This document shows, in pieces, positions 37,802 through 47,374 of a stretch of DNA of 64,000 bases (positions within the stretch are counted from its first letter, which is position 1; the number at the start of each line of letters is the position of its first letter). A model generated the notes under the pieces. It was given only the letters and a program-made list of their open reading frames with translations, was not told where the DNA came from and ran no database searches. The stretch comes from Bacteroidota bacterium (GTDB lineage: Bacteria > Bacteroidota > Bacteroidia > Chitinophagales > Chitinophagaceae), in NCBI GenBank assembly GCA_013286425.1, contig JABDFS010000004.1:1-64000 (forward strand), given 5' to 3'. The position numbers and the translations under genes were made by a program.

Positions 37802-39397
37802 ATGAAAAAGACAATTTTCTTCTTAATATTTCTAATCCCATTTGCTTCATGTAACAAGCAATTAGATAAGCAACCTTATGGTGTTGTTTCTACTGACAAT
37901 TTTTATAAAACTGCAGATGATGCAGAAATGGCTGTTACAGCAGCTTATAAATCGTTCCAGATGTTAGATGGACAGAACGGGTGGAATACTCAGGCTGGTT
38001 ATACACCTATGGGAGATATAACTGGCCCTGATGTGCAGGCTCATCCTGATTTGGTTGTATACTATCAAATTCAGCAGTCGATTATTACTCCAAGTTCTGA
38101 TCAGATGGAAATGTTGTATCAACGTTGTTATAAAGCGCTTTTATTAGCTAATGAAGCAATAGAAAAGATACCTGCAATTGATATGGATGAAACTCTAAAA
38201 TCCAGGTATATGGGAGAGCTTTATTTTATCAGGGGATTTTGGATGTTTCGTTTGGGATATATGTTTGGTACAGCACCTTTGGTTACTGGACCATTGGATA
38301 TATCAGAATTAAATATTCCTAATTCTGTAAGAACAGCTGAATTCGATAATGGTAAAAACGTTAATAATTATAAGATCACAAAAAGCGATTTGTTTGACCA
38401 GGCTGAAGCTGATTTCAAACTGGCATTGCAATCACCAATTGCAGACAGGAATACCGGTGATTTAATGGGGAGAGCAGATAAAGGCGCTACAAGTGCGTAC
38501 CTAGCTCAGATATATTTATATGAGCATAGATGGAGTGATGCCAAGCCTTTGTTGGAAAATATAATTTCTTATGGTTATGCATTGCTTCCTGATTATAACG
38601 ATGTATTTAACGGCAGCCATGATAACAGTACTGAAGCAGTTTTTGAAGTGCAATACACAGCTTTAAATCAAAAAGGAACAGACAATTTTGGTACAGTGTT
38701 GAATGCGCCAAACGGGGAAGGATATGTTGCTGGTGGCGGTTGGGGATGGACGCGCCCAACACCGGATTTAGAGTGGGAATATGAAGCAGGTGATCCGCGC
38801 TTAACAGCTTCTATTTTCCGTAAAGGCCAGGACGATTTTTTCGGACAGATCTTTATGGATAAAGTAAACGGAACAGGCCTCGGAATCAGGAAATGGTGTA
38901 TTGGTAATCCACCAAATAATGATGGCACTACGGTTGACCAGGTTAGCTGGAATAATTCAAGCAATTACACTTTGGTAAGATATGCTGAAGTATTGTTGTG
39001 GTATGCTGAAGTTATGAACGAGTTAGGAGACCAGGCAACAGCAGCAGCTTATGTAAATAAAGTAAGAGCACGTACAGGTACAACTACGGATCCTAATACT
39101 GTCAATAAAAATGATATCAAACAATTGTCTCCAATTTCTTCAACATTAAGCTATGAAGATATGTTTTGGGCTATTGTGCACGAGCGTAGAGTTGAATTTG
39201 CTTTTGAAGGAAAATTTGGTTGGGATTTAAGAAGATGGGGAATAGCAAGCGAATATCTTACTGATCCAAAAAGATGGCAAAACCAGGTAACACCAGGTTA
39301 CTTCAAATATAAAGTTGGAAAGGATGAAATTTTTCCATTGCCACAAATTGAGATCGATAGATCAGCTGGTACTTTAAAACAAAATCCAGGATATTAA
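37802..39397 (+). CDS. SusD/RagB-family nutrient-binding lipoprotein (SusD2)
   Basis: A 531-residue surface lipoprotein with a signal ending FASC (Cys ~17), then NKQLDKQPYGVVSTDNFYKTADDAEMAV, TPR-like helices and the typical end (EFAFEGKFGWDLRRWGIASEY...KDEIFPLPQIEIDRSAGTLKQNPGY). It partners SusC2, only 19 bases upstream. Only moderate likeness to SusD1 is seen, matching the divergence of the two barrels. Confidence 0.94.
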   Translation: MKKTIFFLIFLIPFASCNKQLDKQPYGVVSTDNFYKTADDAEMAVTAAYKSFQMLDGQNGWNTQAGYTPMGDITGPDVQAHPDLVVYYQIQQSIITPSSDQMEMLYQRCYKALLLANEAIEKIPAIDMDETLKSRYMGELYFIRGFWMFRLGYMFGTAPLVTGPLDISELNIPNSVRTAEFDNGKNVNNYKITKSDLFDQAEADFKLALQSPIADRNTGDLMGRADKGATSAYLAQIYLYEHRWSDAKPLLENIISYGYALLPDYNDVFNGSHDNSTEAVFEVQYTALNQKGTDNFGTVLNAPNGEGYVAGGGWGWTRPTPDLEWEYEAGDPRLTASIFRKGQDDFFGQIFMDKVNGTGLGIRKWCIGNPPNNDGTTVDQVSWNNSSNYTLVRYAEVLLWYAEVMNELGDQATAAAYVNKVRARTGTTTDPNTVNKNDIKQLSPISSTLSYEDMFWAIVHERRVEFAFEGKFGWDLRRWGIASEYLTDPKRWQNQVTPGYFKYKVGKDEIFPLPQIEIDRSAGTLKQNPGY

Positions 39398-39499
39398 ATT
39401 CAGAATAAAATAATTCATCCCGCTTATTATTACAAGCGTTGAAGATTAATTAAGCATTAGAAATAGTATCACTTTAGTTTAAACAAGCAGTTCTAATAA

Positions 39500-39535
39500 A
39501 GGAGCAATGCTCACATTGCTCCTTTCAAACAGAAG
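39500..39535 (+). pseudogene. Remnant of the redoxin pseudogene / conserved hairpin
   Basis: Twelve codons (RSNAHIAPFKQK) match RSNANIAPFKIK of the pseudogene at 24281 and include the same 11-bp inverted repeat (39498-39508 / 39515-39525). Nothing else of the redoxin gene is recognisable here. Because only the hairpin survives, it may be kept as a terminator between SusD2 and the lacI copy. Confidence 0.55.
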
Positions 39536-39620
39536 TGTTAGGTGAAACTATAATGATTAATACATCGGATCAGCAATAGTAACTGTTTGTTTTGTTAGAA
39601 AATGGATTAAAGTCAGACCA

Positions 39621-39872
39621 TTGGAAAAGAAAGTAGCACTTAAGGATGTAGCACAACATATCGGCGTATCGGCAGCGCTTGTTTCTTACGTGCTCAACGG
39701 CAAAGAAAAGGAAGCAAGAGTAGGTGCAGATATGGCGAAGAGAATAAAGAAAGCTGCTGCGGAATTAAACTATCAGCCCAACTTGATTGCGAAGAGTTTA
39801 AAGATGGGTAAAACAAAAACGATCGGTTTAATTGTAGCAGTAATTAATGATGCATGCTTTGCATCACGTTAA
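39621..39872 (+). CDS. Truncated LacI copy: DNA-binding domain only
   Basis: An 83-residue frame starting at a TTG, as in the full-length gene. Residues 1-73 match the LacI at 24632 except for one Glu-to-Asp change, covering the helix-turn-helix, hinge helix and the first sensor strand (TIGLIVA). It then departs into VINDACFASR and stops inside a small hairpin. Of 17 base differences from the full-length copy, 16 are synonymous. The whole sensor and dimerisation core is absent. It is either a recent deletion product or a short protein that binds the same operators without sensing sugar. Confidence 0.65.
   Translation: MEKKVALKDVAQHIGVSAALVSYVLNGKEKEARVGADMAKRIKKAAAELNYQPNLIAKSLKMGKTKTIGLIVAVINDACFASR
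39848..39866. repeat. Hairpin at the truncation point of the lacI copy
   Basis: tgatgca-tgctt-tgcatca, with partly paired flanks (attaa ... ttaat). It overlaps the novel last codons of the truncated gene and could be a deletion scar or a terminator. Confidence 0.5.
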
Positions 39873-39893
39873 TCTAAATTCAAAAAATAGAGC

Positions 39894-42800
39894 ATGAAAG
39901 AATCTTTTCTTGTTATAAGTTTTCTTGTTAGCGCAGTCATTACATTTTCACAGCCTGTTGATTCATCTCATCATGTTCCGGAAAATAAAAATCTTCCTGC
40001 GTCATGGAAAGCATCTTTATACAGCGATCAAAAAAAAAATTTTAAAGGGGATGAATTGTTAACCATTGGCATGCCTTGCGGTGGCATTGCTGCAGGCCAG
40101 TTGTATGTTAGAGGCGACGGAACTTTAGCAAACTGGTGGATCTACAATAATGCATACAATACAGGTTATGGTATTGATTCATTAACGCATTTTAATACAG
40201 CGCTTGGTCCATGGACTGTTTGTTATAATACATTCGAACCAAAAAGTTATATCGACCAGGGATTCAACGTCAAGATCAAACAGGATGGAAAAACAATAAG
40301 CGCTAATTTGAACAAGAAAGATTTTGATGATATATCATTCATTGGTGAGTATCCGATCGCTACCATCAACTATAATTCAACAACAAAAAAATTACCGGTA
40401 ACAGTTTCATCAGAAGTGTATTCACCATTCATTCCAATGAATGCAAAAGAATCTGCAACACCGGGAACAATTTTAAAATATACAATTAAGAACACATCCG
40501 CAAAACCAATGCAGGTAAGCCTTTCAGGCTGGCTGCAAAATTTTGTTTGTTTAGATATTGAAGGTGGTATTCTTGCTGATCGCCGCAACAGGATCATTCA
40601 TCATGATGGCATTACTTCTTTGGTAATGGATCTTACTCAAACCAATGCAAGCAATGCAGAAAAGAAACCAACCATACAAATGTTTGATGATTTTGAAAAT
40701 GGTTATGGTAAATGGAAAGTAACAGGCACTGCATTTGGTACGACGCCTGCATCAGGAAGTTTTGGTGGTGATCAAAGCAGGCTTACAGGTTTTACCGGTA
40801 ATGGTGTTGTCAATTCTTTTTTAAATGGTGATGGTTCAACCGGTAAAATGGTGTCTGATAATTTCACCATCAAAGACGATTATATCATTTTTAAAATTGG
40901 TGGTGGCAGGCATGCAACAACAACTTGTTTCAATCTTATAGCTGATAACAATATTGTAAGAACCATGACTGGTTCAAACACTGAAATACTCGAACAAAAA
41001 TATTGGGATGTAAAAGATCTGAAAGGTAAGCAGGCACATTTTGAAATTGTTGATGCAGACAAAGGTGGCTGGGGCCATATTAATATGGATGATATTGGCT
41101 TTAGCGATATACCTGTTACAAAAGAAAAATATTATCCAATCAATCATCCGTATTTCGGTAATGGATCGTTGAGTGTTTTGTCAAACAATGCTTTTGCGGA
41201 TGCAGATTATAAAGGTGTTGATGACAGCAACAATGTTGATTCAGCATCCACAACAGCTATTGATAAATTAACAGGCAGTGTTGGCGAATCATTCAATCTT
41301 AATCCCGGCGAAACAAAAGAAGTTACATTCCTGCTTACATGGTATTTTCCTAACCGTCCTTCTTATTATTTTGGAAGTGATGTTACCGATGTTATTCCAA
41401 ACGATTGGAACCAGGCATTGCCAACAGACGGTGCAACAATCATCGGAAACATGTACAGCAACTGGTTCAACAGTTCAGAAGATGTTGCTTTATATCTTCA
41501 AAAAAATTATGATCGTCTTTCAAAAGCCACGCATCTTTTTCATGATACTTATTACAACAACACAACAGTTCCTTACTGGCTCACACAGCGTTTGCTGATG
41601 CCGCTTTCAACACTCGCAACGGAAACATGCGAATGGTGGGCGAATGATAAATTCTGGGCCTGGGAAGGTGTTGGCTCATGTGTTGGAACCTGTACGCATG
41701 TCTGGAATTATGAGCAGGCAATGTCACACTTCTTTCCTGAACTCGAGCGCAATGTGAGAGAGTGTACCGACTTTGGTACATCATTTCAAAAAGATGGTAG
41801 CGTACTCGCGCGTAATGGTTGGGGTGGTGTTTTAATTGATGGGCATGCTGGTGCTATTTTAAAAGCGTATCGTGAGTATCTCAATTCAAAAGATGATATT
41901 TTTTTAAACCGTAACTGGGACAGAATAAAACGTGCAACTGAATTTATTATTCATGAAGACAGCAACAACGATGGTTTGATTGAAAAAGTACAGGCCAACA
42001 CATACGACATTGCATTTTATGGTGCGAATACTTATGTTGGCTCATTGTATCTCGCTTCATTAAAAGCCGCTTCAGCTATGGCAATTATTATGAATGACAC
42101 TGCATTTGCAGAGCGCTGTTTAAAGATTGCACAGGCGGGAGAAGATAACACGGTAAAAAGATTATGGAACGGTGAATATTTTGTGCAGGATGTTGATCTG
42201 AAAGCGCATCCGGAATATCAATATAAAGATGGTTGTTTAAGTGATCAGCTGTTTGGGCAAACATGGAATCATCTAAATAATCTCGGCTACATTTATCCTG
42301 AAGAAAAAGTGAAGCAAACATTGCAATCAATCTGGAAATATAACTGGGCGCCTGATGTTGCAACACAAAATAGAATTCATCCACCGGAAAGAACATATGC
42401 AAGTTTTGGTGAGCCGGGTTTATTGGTTTGCACGTGGCCAAAGAGTGAACACATGGGTGAGAAAGGTGTTCGTTATCGTGATGAAGTTTGGACAGGACAG
42501 GAGTACCAGGTTGCAACGAATATGATCTATGATGATATGGTTGATGAAGGCTTGTCAATTGTAAAAGGAATTGATGAAAGATATAGTCCGCAAAAACATA
42601 ATCCATGGAATGAGATCGAATGCGGCGATCACTATGCAAGAGCGATGGCTTCATGGGGTGTGATGCTGGCATTGGAAGATTATTTTTATGACGGTCCGCA
42701 AGGCATCATCAGTTTTAATCCAAAAATTCAGGCATCACATTTTGAAGGATTTTTTACAAGTGCCGAAGCTTGGGGAAACATTAAACAGGATCAGGCAAAT

Positions 42801-43016
42801 AATCAGCAAAAAAATTCTATCGTTGTAAAGTATGGCAATGTTTGGTTACAACAAATACAATTGCATTGCGATAAAGAACCAAACAGTATAAAGCTGTTCA
42901 TTAATAACAAGCAAATAAAAAATAGTTATGTTTTTAATGATAACATGGCTTCAATTATGTTTGATAAAACTACATTGAATGCAAATGATGTTATTGATGT
43001 AACAATTGCTTATTGA
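39894..43016 (+). CDS. Glycoside hydrolase family 116 enzyme with inserted carbohydrate-binding-like module
   Basis: A 1040-residue secreted enzyme. After a signal peptide (ending TFSQ, ~20), a GH116/DUF608 N-terminal beta-sandwich is interrupted at about 260-405 by a jelly-roll module (FDDFENGYGKWKVTGTAFG...HINMDDIGF) of the type found in levanase-like GH32 proteins. The sandwich resumes and is followed by an alpha/alpha barrel. The predicted nucleophile is Glu591 (FWAWEGVG) and the acid/base Asp705 (QANTYDIAFYG), placed by analogy with glucosylceramidase-like members. GH116 covers beta-glucosidases, beta-xylosidases and D-arabinofuranosidases; locus context favours the last. It is followed by the ribulokinase after 30 bases. 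Confidence 0.86.
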   Translation: MKESFLVISFLVSAVITFSQPVDSSHHVPENKNLPASWKASLYSDQKKNFKGDELLTIGMPCGGIAAGQLYVRGDGTLANWWIYNNAYNTGYGIDSLTHFNTALGPWTVCYNTFEPKSYIDQGFNVKIKQDGKTISANLNKKDFDDISFIGEYPIATINYNSTTKKLPVTVSSEVYSPFIPMNAKESATPGTILKYTIKNTSAKPMQVSLSGWLQNFVCLDIEGGILADRRNRIIHHDGITSLVMDLTQTNASNAEKKPTIQMFDDFENGYGKWKVTGTAFGTTPASGSFGGDQSRLTGFTGNGVVNSFLNGDGSTGKMVSDNFTIKDDYIIFKIGGGRHATTTCFNLIADNNIVRTMTGSNTEILEQKYWDVKDLKGKQAHFEIVDADKGGWGHINMDDIGFSDIPVTKEKYYPINHPYFGNGSLSVLSNNAFADADYKGVDDSNNVDSASTTAIDKLTGSVGESFNLNPGETKEVTFLLTWYFPNRPSYYFGSDVTDVIPNDWNQALPTDGATIIGNMYSNWFNSSEDVALYLQKNYDRLSKATHLFHDTYYNNTTVPYWLTQRLLMPLSTLATETCEWWANDKFWAWEGVGSCVGTCTHVWNYEQAMSHFFPELERNVRECTDFGTSFQKDGSVLARNGWGGVLIDGHAGAILKAYREYLNSKDDIFLNRNWDRIKRATEFIIHEDSNNDGLIEKVQANTYDIAFYGANTYVGSLYLASLKAASAMAIIMNDTAFAERCLKIAQAGEDNTVKRLWNGEYFVQDVDLKAHPEYQYKDGCLSDQLFGQTWNHLNNLGYIYPEEKVKQTLQSIWKYNWAPDVATQNRIHPPERTYASFGEPGLLVCTWPKSEHMGEKGVRYRDEVWTGQEYQVATNMIYDDMVDEGLSIVKGIDERYSPQKHNPWNEIECGDHYARAMASWGVMLALEDYFYDGPQGIISFNPKIQASHFEGFFTSAEAWGNIKQDQANNQQKNSIVVKYGNVWLQQIQLHCDKEPNSIKLFINNKQIKNSYVFNDNMASIMFDKTTLNANDVIDVTIAY

Positions 43017-43046
43017 TAATTTTGGCCTTGATAAAACAATATTGAA

Positions 43047-44717
43047 ATGAATGAAGCTTATGTAATTGGTGTTGATTACGGAACTGATTCTGTAAGATCA
43101 ATCATCGTGAACGCGCACAACGGTGAAGAAATTGCAGCTTCTGTTTTTGCTTACCCAAGATGGAAAAAACAATTGTATTGCAATGCAGAAACAAACCAGT
43201 TTCGTCAGCACCCTTTGGATTATATAGAAGGTTTTCAATACACTATAAAAGATTGTTTGCAAAATGTTGATGATACTGTACGCAGTAATATCAAAGCAAT
43301 TTCTATTGATACAACAGGTTCATCGCCTGTTGCTGTTGATGAAACAGGAACACCGTTGGCATTGCATGAAAATTTTGCAAATGATCCTGATGCAATGTTT
43401 GTTTTATGGAAAGATCATTCATCTGCGCAGGAAGCAGAAGAGATCAATCAGCATGCAAAAAAATTCGACGTTAATTATTTAAAATATGTTGGTGGCGTAT
43501 ATTCTTCTGAATGGTACTGGAGCAAATTATTACATGTGTTGCGCAATAACAAACAAGTAAAAGAAGCTTGTTATAATTGGGTTGAACATGCAGACTGGAT
43601 GCCGTTCTTGTTAACCGGCGGCAAACATATAAGTGAAATGAAACGTGGTGTTTGCACGGCTGGTCATAAAGGTTTGTGGGCAGAAGAATGGAATGGTTTT
43701 CCGCCTGAAGATTTTTTTACATCGTTAGACACCTCGCTTGCTGGTTATGCATCTGCGTTACCTTCCCAAACATATACTGCAGATAAAGCTGCAGGAAGTC
43801 TTTCGCACGAATGGGCTGACAAACTCGGTTTATCAACAAATGTTATTGTTGGCATTGGTGCAATGGATGCACACATGGGTGCTGTTGGTGGACAAATAGA
43901 ACCTTATTATTTAAGTAAAGTGATGGGCACATCAACATGCGATATGTTGGTAGCACCTGTTGAAGACATACAAAGCAAATATGTGCAGGGTATTTGCGGT
44001 TTGGTGAATGGTTCTGTTATTCCAAATATGATCGGTATGGAAGCCGGTCAGTCCGCATTTGGTGATGTGTATGCATGGTTTAAAAATTTAATTGCATGGC
44101 CGTTGGAAAATATTGCACGCGGTGTGGTGGATGAAGAAATGATAAGATCGGTTACTGATAAAATTATTCCTGAATTAAACAAGCAAGCCGCTGCAGCGCC
44201 TTTCCATGAAAAAGATGAATTGAGCATGGATTGGTTCAATGGCCGTCGAACACCTAACGCGAATGCTTATTTAAAAAGTACTATCACAGGTTTGGATTTA
44301 GGCAGTGATGCAGTGAAAGTTTTTCGTTCATTGGCTGAAGCAACATGCTTTGGTGCAAAAGCAATCGTTGAATGTTTCATCAATCAGAATATTCCTGTTA
44401 AAGGTTTGATCGGTATTGGTGGCGTTGCAAAAAAATCTCCGTTCATTATGCAAATGATGGCAGATGTAATGAACATGCCGATCAAAATAAATAAGTCGGA
44501 GCAAACATGCGCATTAGGTGCGGCCATGTTTGCCGCAACGGCTGCAGGTATTTATGATAAAGTTGAAGATGCCATGCAGGCAATGGGCCAGGGTTTTGAT
44601 GTTGAATATTATCCTGATGAGAACAAAGTATCAATGTATCAACATCGTTATAAAAAATATCTTGAATTAGGTAATTATATTGAAAGTAATGTGGCATCAT
44701 CTATTAAAAACAAATGA
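43047..44717 (+). CDS. araB: Ribulokinase (FGGY family, AraB-like)
   Basis: Cytoplasmic kinase that phosphorylates ribulose to ribulose 5-phosphate. The 556-residue protein has the typical AraB start (YVIGVDYGTDSVRSIIVNAHNGEEIA), DTTGSSPVAVDETG, and the C-terminal ATP-binding part with GTSTCDMLV and GIGGVAKKSPFIMQMMADVMN. E. coli AraB accepts both L- and D-ribulose. No L-arabinose isomerase or L-ribulose-5-phosphate epimerase is nearby, while FucI is, so D-ribulose from D-arabinose is the likely substrate; D-ribulose 5-phosphate then enters the pentose phosphate pathway. It lies between the two GH116 genes. Confidence 0.9.
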   Translation: MNEAYVIGVDYGTDSVRSIIVNAHNGEEIAASVFAYPRWKKQLYCNAETNQFRQHPLDYIEGFQYTIKDCLQNVDDTVRSNIKAISIDTTGSSPVAVDETGTPLALHENFANDPDAMFVLWKDHSSAQEAEEINQHAKKFDVNYLKYVGGVYSSEWYWSKLLHVLRNNKQVKEACYNWVEHADWMPFLLTGGKHISEMKRGVCTAGHKGLWAEEWNGFPPEDFFTSLDTSLAGYASALPSQTYTADKAAGSLSHEWADKLGLSTNVIVGIGAMDAHMGAVGGQIEPYYLSKVMGTSTCDMLVAPVEDIQSKYVQGICGLVNGSVIPNMIGMEAGQSAFGDVYAWFKNLIAWPLENIARGVVDEEMIRSVTDKIIPELNKQAAAAPFHEKDELSMDWFNGRRTPNANAYLKSTITGLDLGSDAVKVFRSLAEATCFGAKAIVECFINQNIPVKGLIGIGGVAKKSPFIMQMMADVMNMPIKINKSEQTCALGAAMFAATAAGIYDKVEDAMQAMGQGFDVEYYPDENKVSMYQHRYKKYLELGNYIESNVASSIKNK

Positions 44718-44737
44718 TAAACGCATAATTTTTTACT

Positions 44738-47368
44738 ATGGACAAGACACAAAAACGCAGATCATTTTTAAAATCAGTTATGTTAGGTGGCACAGGTGTT
44801 GCCATCAGTCCGGCAATTTTAAAAGCAGGAACAACTGCAGATAATATTGATACAAAAAATAATGCTCAGCAAAAAGCACCAATAACAACAAGAAAATATA
44901 ATAGTCCATATACAGGAGAGTATTTAACCCGTGTTGCGTTTCCTGTTGGTGGTTTGGGTGCAGGCATGTTTTGTCTGGAAGGAAGCGGAGCCATATCACA
45001 CATGAGTGTGCGCAACAGGCCGGATATTTACAATGAACCTTCTTTGTTTTCGGCTATTGCAATAAAAGGCATACCAAATGGTGTGAAAGTATTGGAAGGA
45101 CAAGTTCCTGACTGGAAAATGTTTGGCGCAAGAGGAACCGGGAATGGTGCTGCAGGAACTACTTACGGCCTGCCCCGTTTTCAAAATGCGACATTCAAAA
45201 CACATTTTCCATTTGCAAGCCTTGAGTTGCAGGATAACGATATCCCTTTGCAAATAACAGTGAAGGGATGGAGCCCTTTTGTGCCAACAGATGAAGATAA
45301 CAGCAGCCTTCCTGTTGGTGCGTTGGAATATACTTTTACCAATAAGACAACGCGCAGTGTTGAAGCTATCTTTTCATTCAACACAAAAAATTTTATTGCG
45401 GATACAGATGGCGCTGTAAATAAAATTGCAGGTACTAAAAATGGGTTTGTATTGAGGCAGGATGCTGTAAAAGATAAGCCTGAAACGGAAGGCAGCTTTG
45501 CTGTATTTACAAATGATGATAATACAATTGTTGATCATTGCTGGTTTCGTGGCGGTTGGTGGGATCCATTAACGATGGCATGGAATACAGTGCGTGATGG
45601 TAAAACAAGAGCCACTGATCCTGTTGAAAAAGATGCACCGGGTGCATCGTTGTTTGTTCCGTTTACATTGGCTGCAGGTGCATCAAAAACGGTGAAGCTG
45701 ATGATGACCTGGTATATTCCTGAAAGCAATATTCATATTGGTGATGTGGTGATGGATGAAAAAAAAGATTGCAGCCCTGACAGTGGTTGTTGTGCTGCGC
45801 CGGAAGATTTAGGTGTTGCAAATGGAAAGAAAAGTCCATCGCCAAATTATAAACCATGGTACAGCAGCAGTTATGGAAATGTTGATGAAGTTGCAGATTA
45901 CTGGCGAAAAAATTATGACGATCTGTATGCAAAAAGCAAATTGTTTTCAGATACATTTTATAATTCAACATTGCCTGCAGAAGTTATAGAAGCAGTCGCT
46001 GCTAATCTTACCATATTAAAATCGCCTACTGTTTTACGTCAGTATGATGGCAGGTTATGGAGCTGGGAAGGTTGTGGTGATGATGGCGGTTGTTGTCATG
46101 GCTCGTGCACCCATGTCTGGAATTATGCACAGGCAATGTCGCATCTTTTTCCAACGCTGGAAAAAACATTGCGGAATACAGAATTTTGCGAAAACCAAAA
46201 TAAGGCAGGCCACCAGGGTTTCAGGGCAAATATGCCGATTAGTCCATTGAAACATGATTTTCATGCAGCATCAGATGGACAGCTTGGTGGCATCATGAAA
46301 GTGTATAGAGAGTGGCGCATCAGCGGCGATAATGAATGGTTGCGCAGAATATACCCTGTTGTTGTAACAAGCATGGATTATTGCATTGCTACGTGGGATC
46401 CGAAAAGCAAAGGCGTTGTTGAAGAGCCGCACCATAACACATACGATATTGAATTCTGGGGACCTGATGGAATGATCACTTCATTTTATTTAGGTGCCTT
46501 AACTGCCATTACTTTAATGGGTAAACATCTGGATAAAGATGTAAGTAAATATGAAGATCTATATACAAAAGGCAAGGTGCAGCTTGAAACAAATTTGTAT
46601 GATGGTGAATATTTTTTCCAGGACATTGAATATAAGAATCTGAAAGCGCAGAATCCTGCTACAGCAAAATCTTTTGGCGGTGATTATTCTGCTGAAGCCA
46701 TTGATATTTTAAAAGAAGAAGGACCTAAATATCAATATGGAAAAGGTTGTTTGAGTGATGGTATTTTAGGTGCATGGATTGGCAGCATGTGTGCATTGCC
46801 AACATTTGTTGATGATAAAAAAGTAAGCAGTCATTTGCTTGCTGTACATAAATACAATTTGAAAACAACATTGAAAGAACATGCTAACCCGCAGCGTCCT
46901 GCTTATGCTTTGAGTGATGAAGGTGGTTTGTTGTTATGCACATGGCCAAAAGGTGGCAAGTTATCCTTGCCTTTTGTTTATAGTGATGAAGTGTGGACCG
47001 GCATTGAGTACCAGGTTGCAGCGCATTTGATGGAGATGGGTCACGTGCAGCAGGGTTTGGATATTGTAAGGCTTTGCCGCAATCGTTATGATGGCAGAAT
47101 CCGCAATCCTTTTAATGAGTATGAATGTGGTCATTGGTATGCACGTGCCATGAGCAGTTATGGCATGTTACAGGCATTAACCGGTGCGCGTTATGATGCA
47201 GTTGATAGATCATTACATATTGATTCCAAGGTTGGAGATTTTACATCTTTTCTTTCAACAGCAACCGGTTTTGGAACGGTCAGTTTTAAATCTGGCAAGC
47301 CTTCTGTGAAAGTGGTGTATGGTAAGATTGATATTGATAAAACTTTTATTGGTAATAAGGAAATATAA
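44738..47368 (+). CDS. Glycoside hydrolase family 116 enzyme with Tat-like signal
   Basis: An 876-residue enzyme beginning MDKTQKRRSFLKSVMLGGTG, which looks like a twin-arginine signal, unlike the Sec signal of the first GH116. The GH116 N-terminal domain (about 50-350, uninterrupted) and alpha/alpha barrel follow. The predicted nucleophile is Glu444 (LWSWEGCG) and the acid/base Asp570 (HHNTYDIEFWG). A cysteine-rich loop (DCSPDSGCCAAPED, ~345) and GDDGGCCHGSC next to the active site stand out and may bind metal or form disulfides. Start is 20 bases after the ribulokinase. Confidence 0.85.
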   Translation: MDKTQKRRSFLKSVMLGGTGVAISPAILKAGTTADNIDTKNNAQQKAPITTRKYNSPYTGEYLTRVAFPVGGLGAGMFCLEGSGAISHMSVRNRPDIYNEPSLFSAIAIKGIPNGVKVLEGQVPDWKMFGARGTGNGAAGTTYGLPRFQNATFKTHFPFASLELQDNDIPLQITVKGWSPFVPTDEDNSSLPVGALEYTFTNKTTRSVEAIFSFNTKNFIADTDGAVNKIAGTKNGFVLRQDAVKDKPETEGSFAVFTNDDNTIVDHCWFRGGWWDPLTMAWNTVRDGKTRATDPVEKDAPGASLFVPFTLAAGASKTVKLMMTWYIPESNIHIGDVVMDEKKDCSPDSGCCAAPEDLGVANGKKSPSPNYKPWYSSSYGNVDEVADYWRKNYDDLYAKSKLFSDTFYNSTLPAEVIEAVAANLTILKSPTVLRQYDGRLWSWEGCGDDGGCCHGSCTHVWNYAQAMSHLFPTLEKTLRNTEFCENQNKAGHQGFRANMPISPLKHDFHAASDGQLGGIMKVYREWRISGDNEWLRRIYPVVVTSMDYCIATWDPKSKGVVEEPHHNTYDIEFWGPDGMITSFYLGALTAITLMGKHLDKDVSKYEDLYTKGKVQLETNLYDGEYFFQDIEYKNLKAQNPATAKSFGGDYSAEAIDILKEEGPKYQYGKGCLSDGILGAWIGSMCALPTFVDDKKVSSHLLAVHKYNLKTTLKEHANPQRPAYALSDEGGLLLCTWPKGGKLSLPFVYSDEVWTGIEYQVAAHLMEMGHVQQGLDIVRLCRNRYDGRIRNPFNEYECGHWYARAMSSYGMLQALTGARYDAVDRSLHIDSKVGDFTSFLSTATGFGTVSFKSGKPSVKVVYGKIDIDKTFIGNKEI

Positions 47369-47374
47369 ATACAA

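Noticed and set aside
42088-42672. A 194-codon minus-strand open frame
   Set aside because: It lies wholly inside the GH116 gene on the opposite strand, is rich in His, Ser and Gln from antisense codons, and has no domain features.
29171-44717. A standard L-fucose catabolic operon
   Set aside because: FucI and FucP are present, but fuculokinase and fuculose-1-phosphate aldolase are absent and the kinase is of the ribulokinase type.
43047-44717. An L-arabinose (araBAD) operon
   Set aside because: Only the AraB-like kinase is present; no L-arabinose isomerase or L-ribulose-5-phosphate 4-epimerase is seen.
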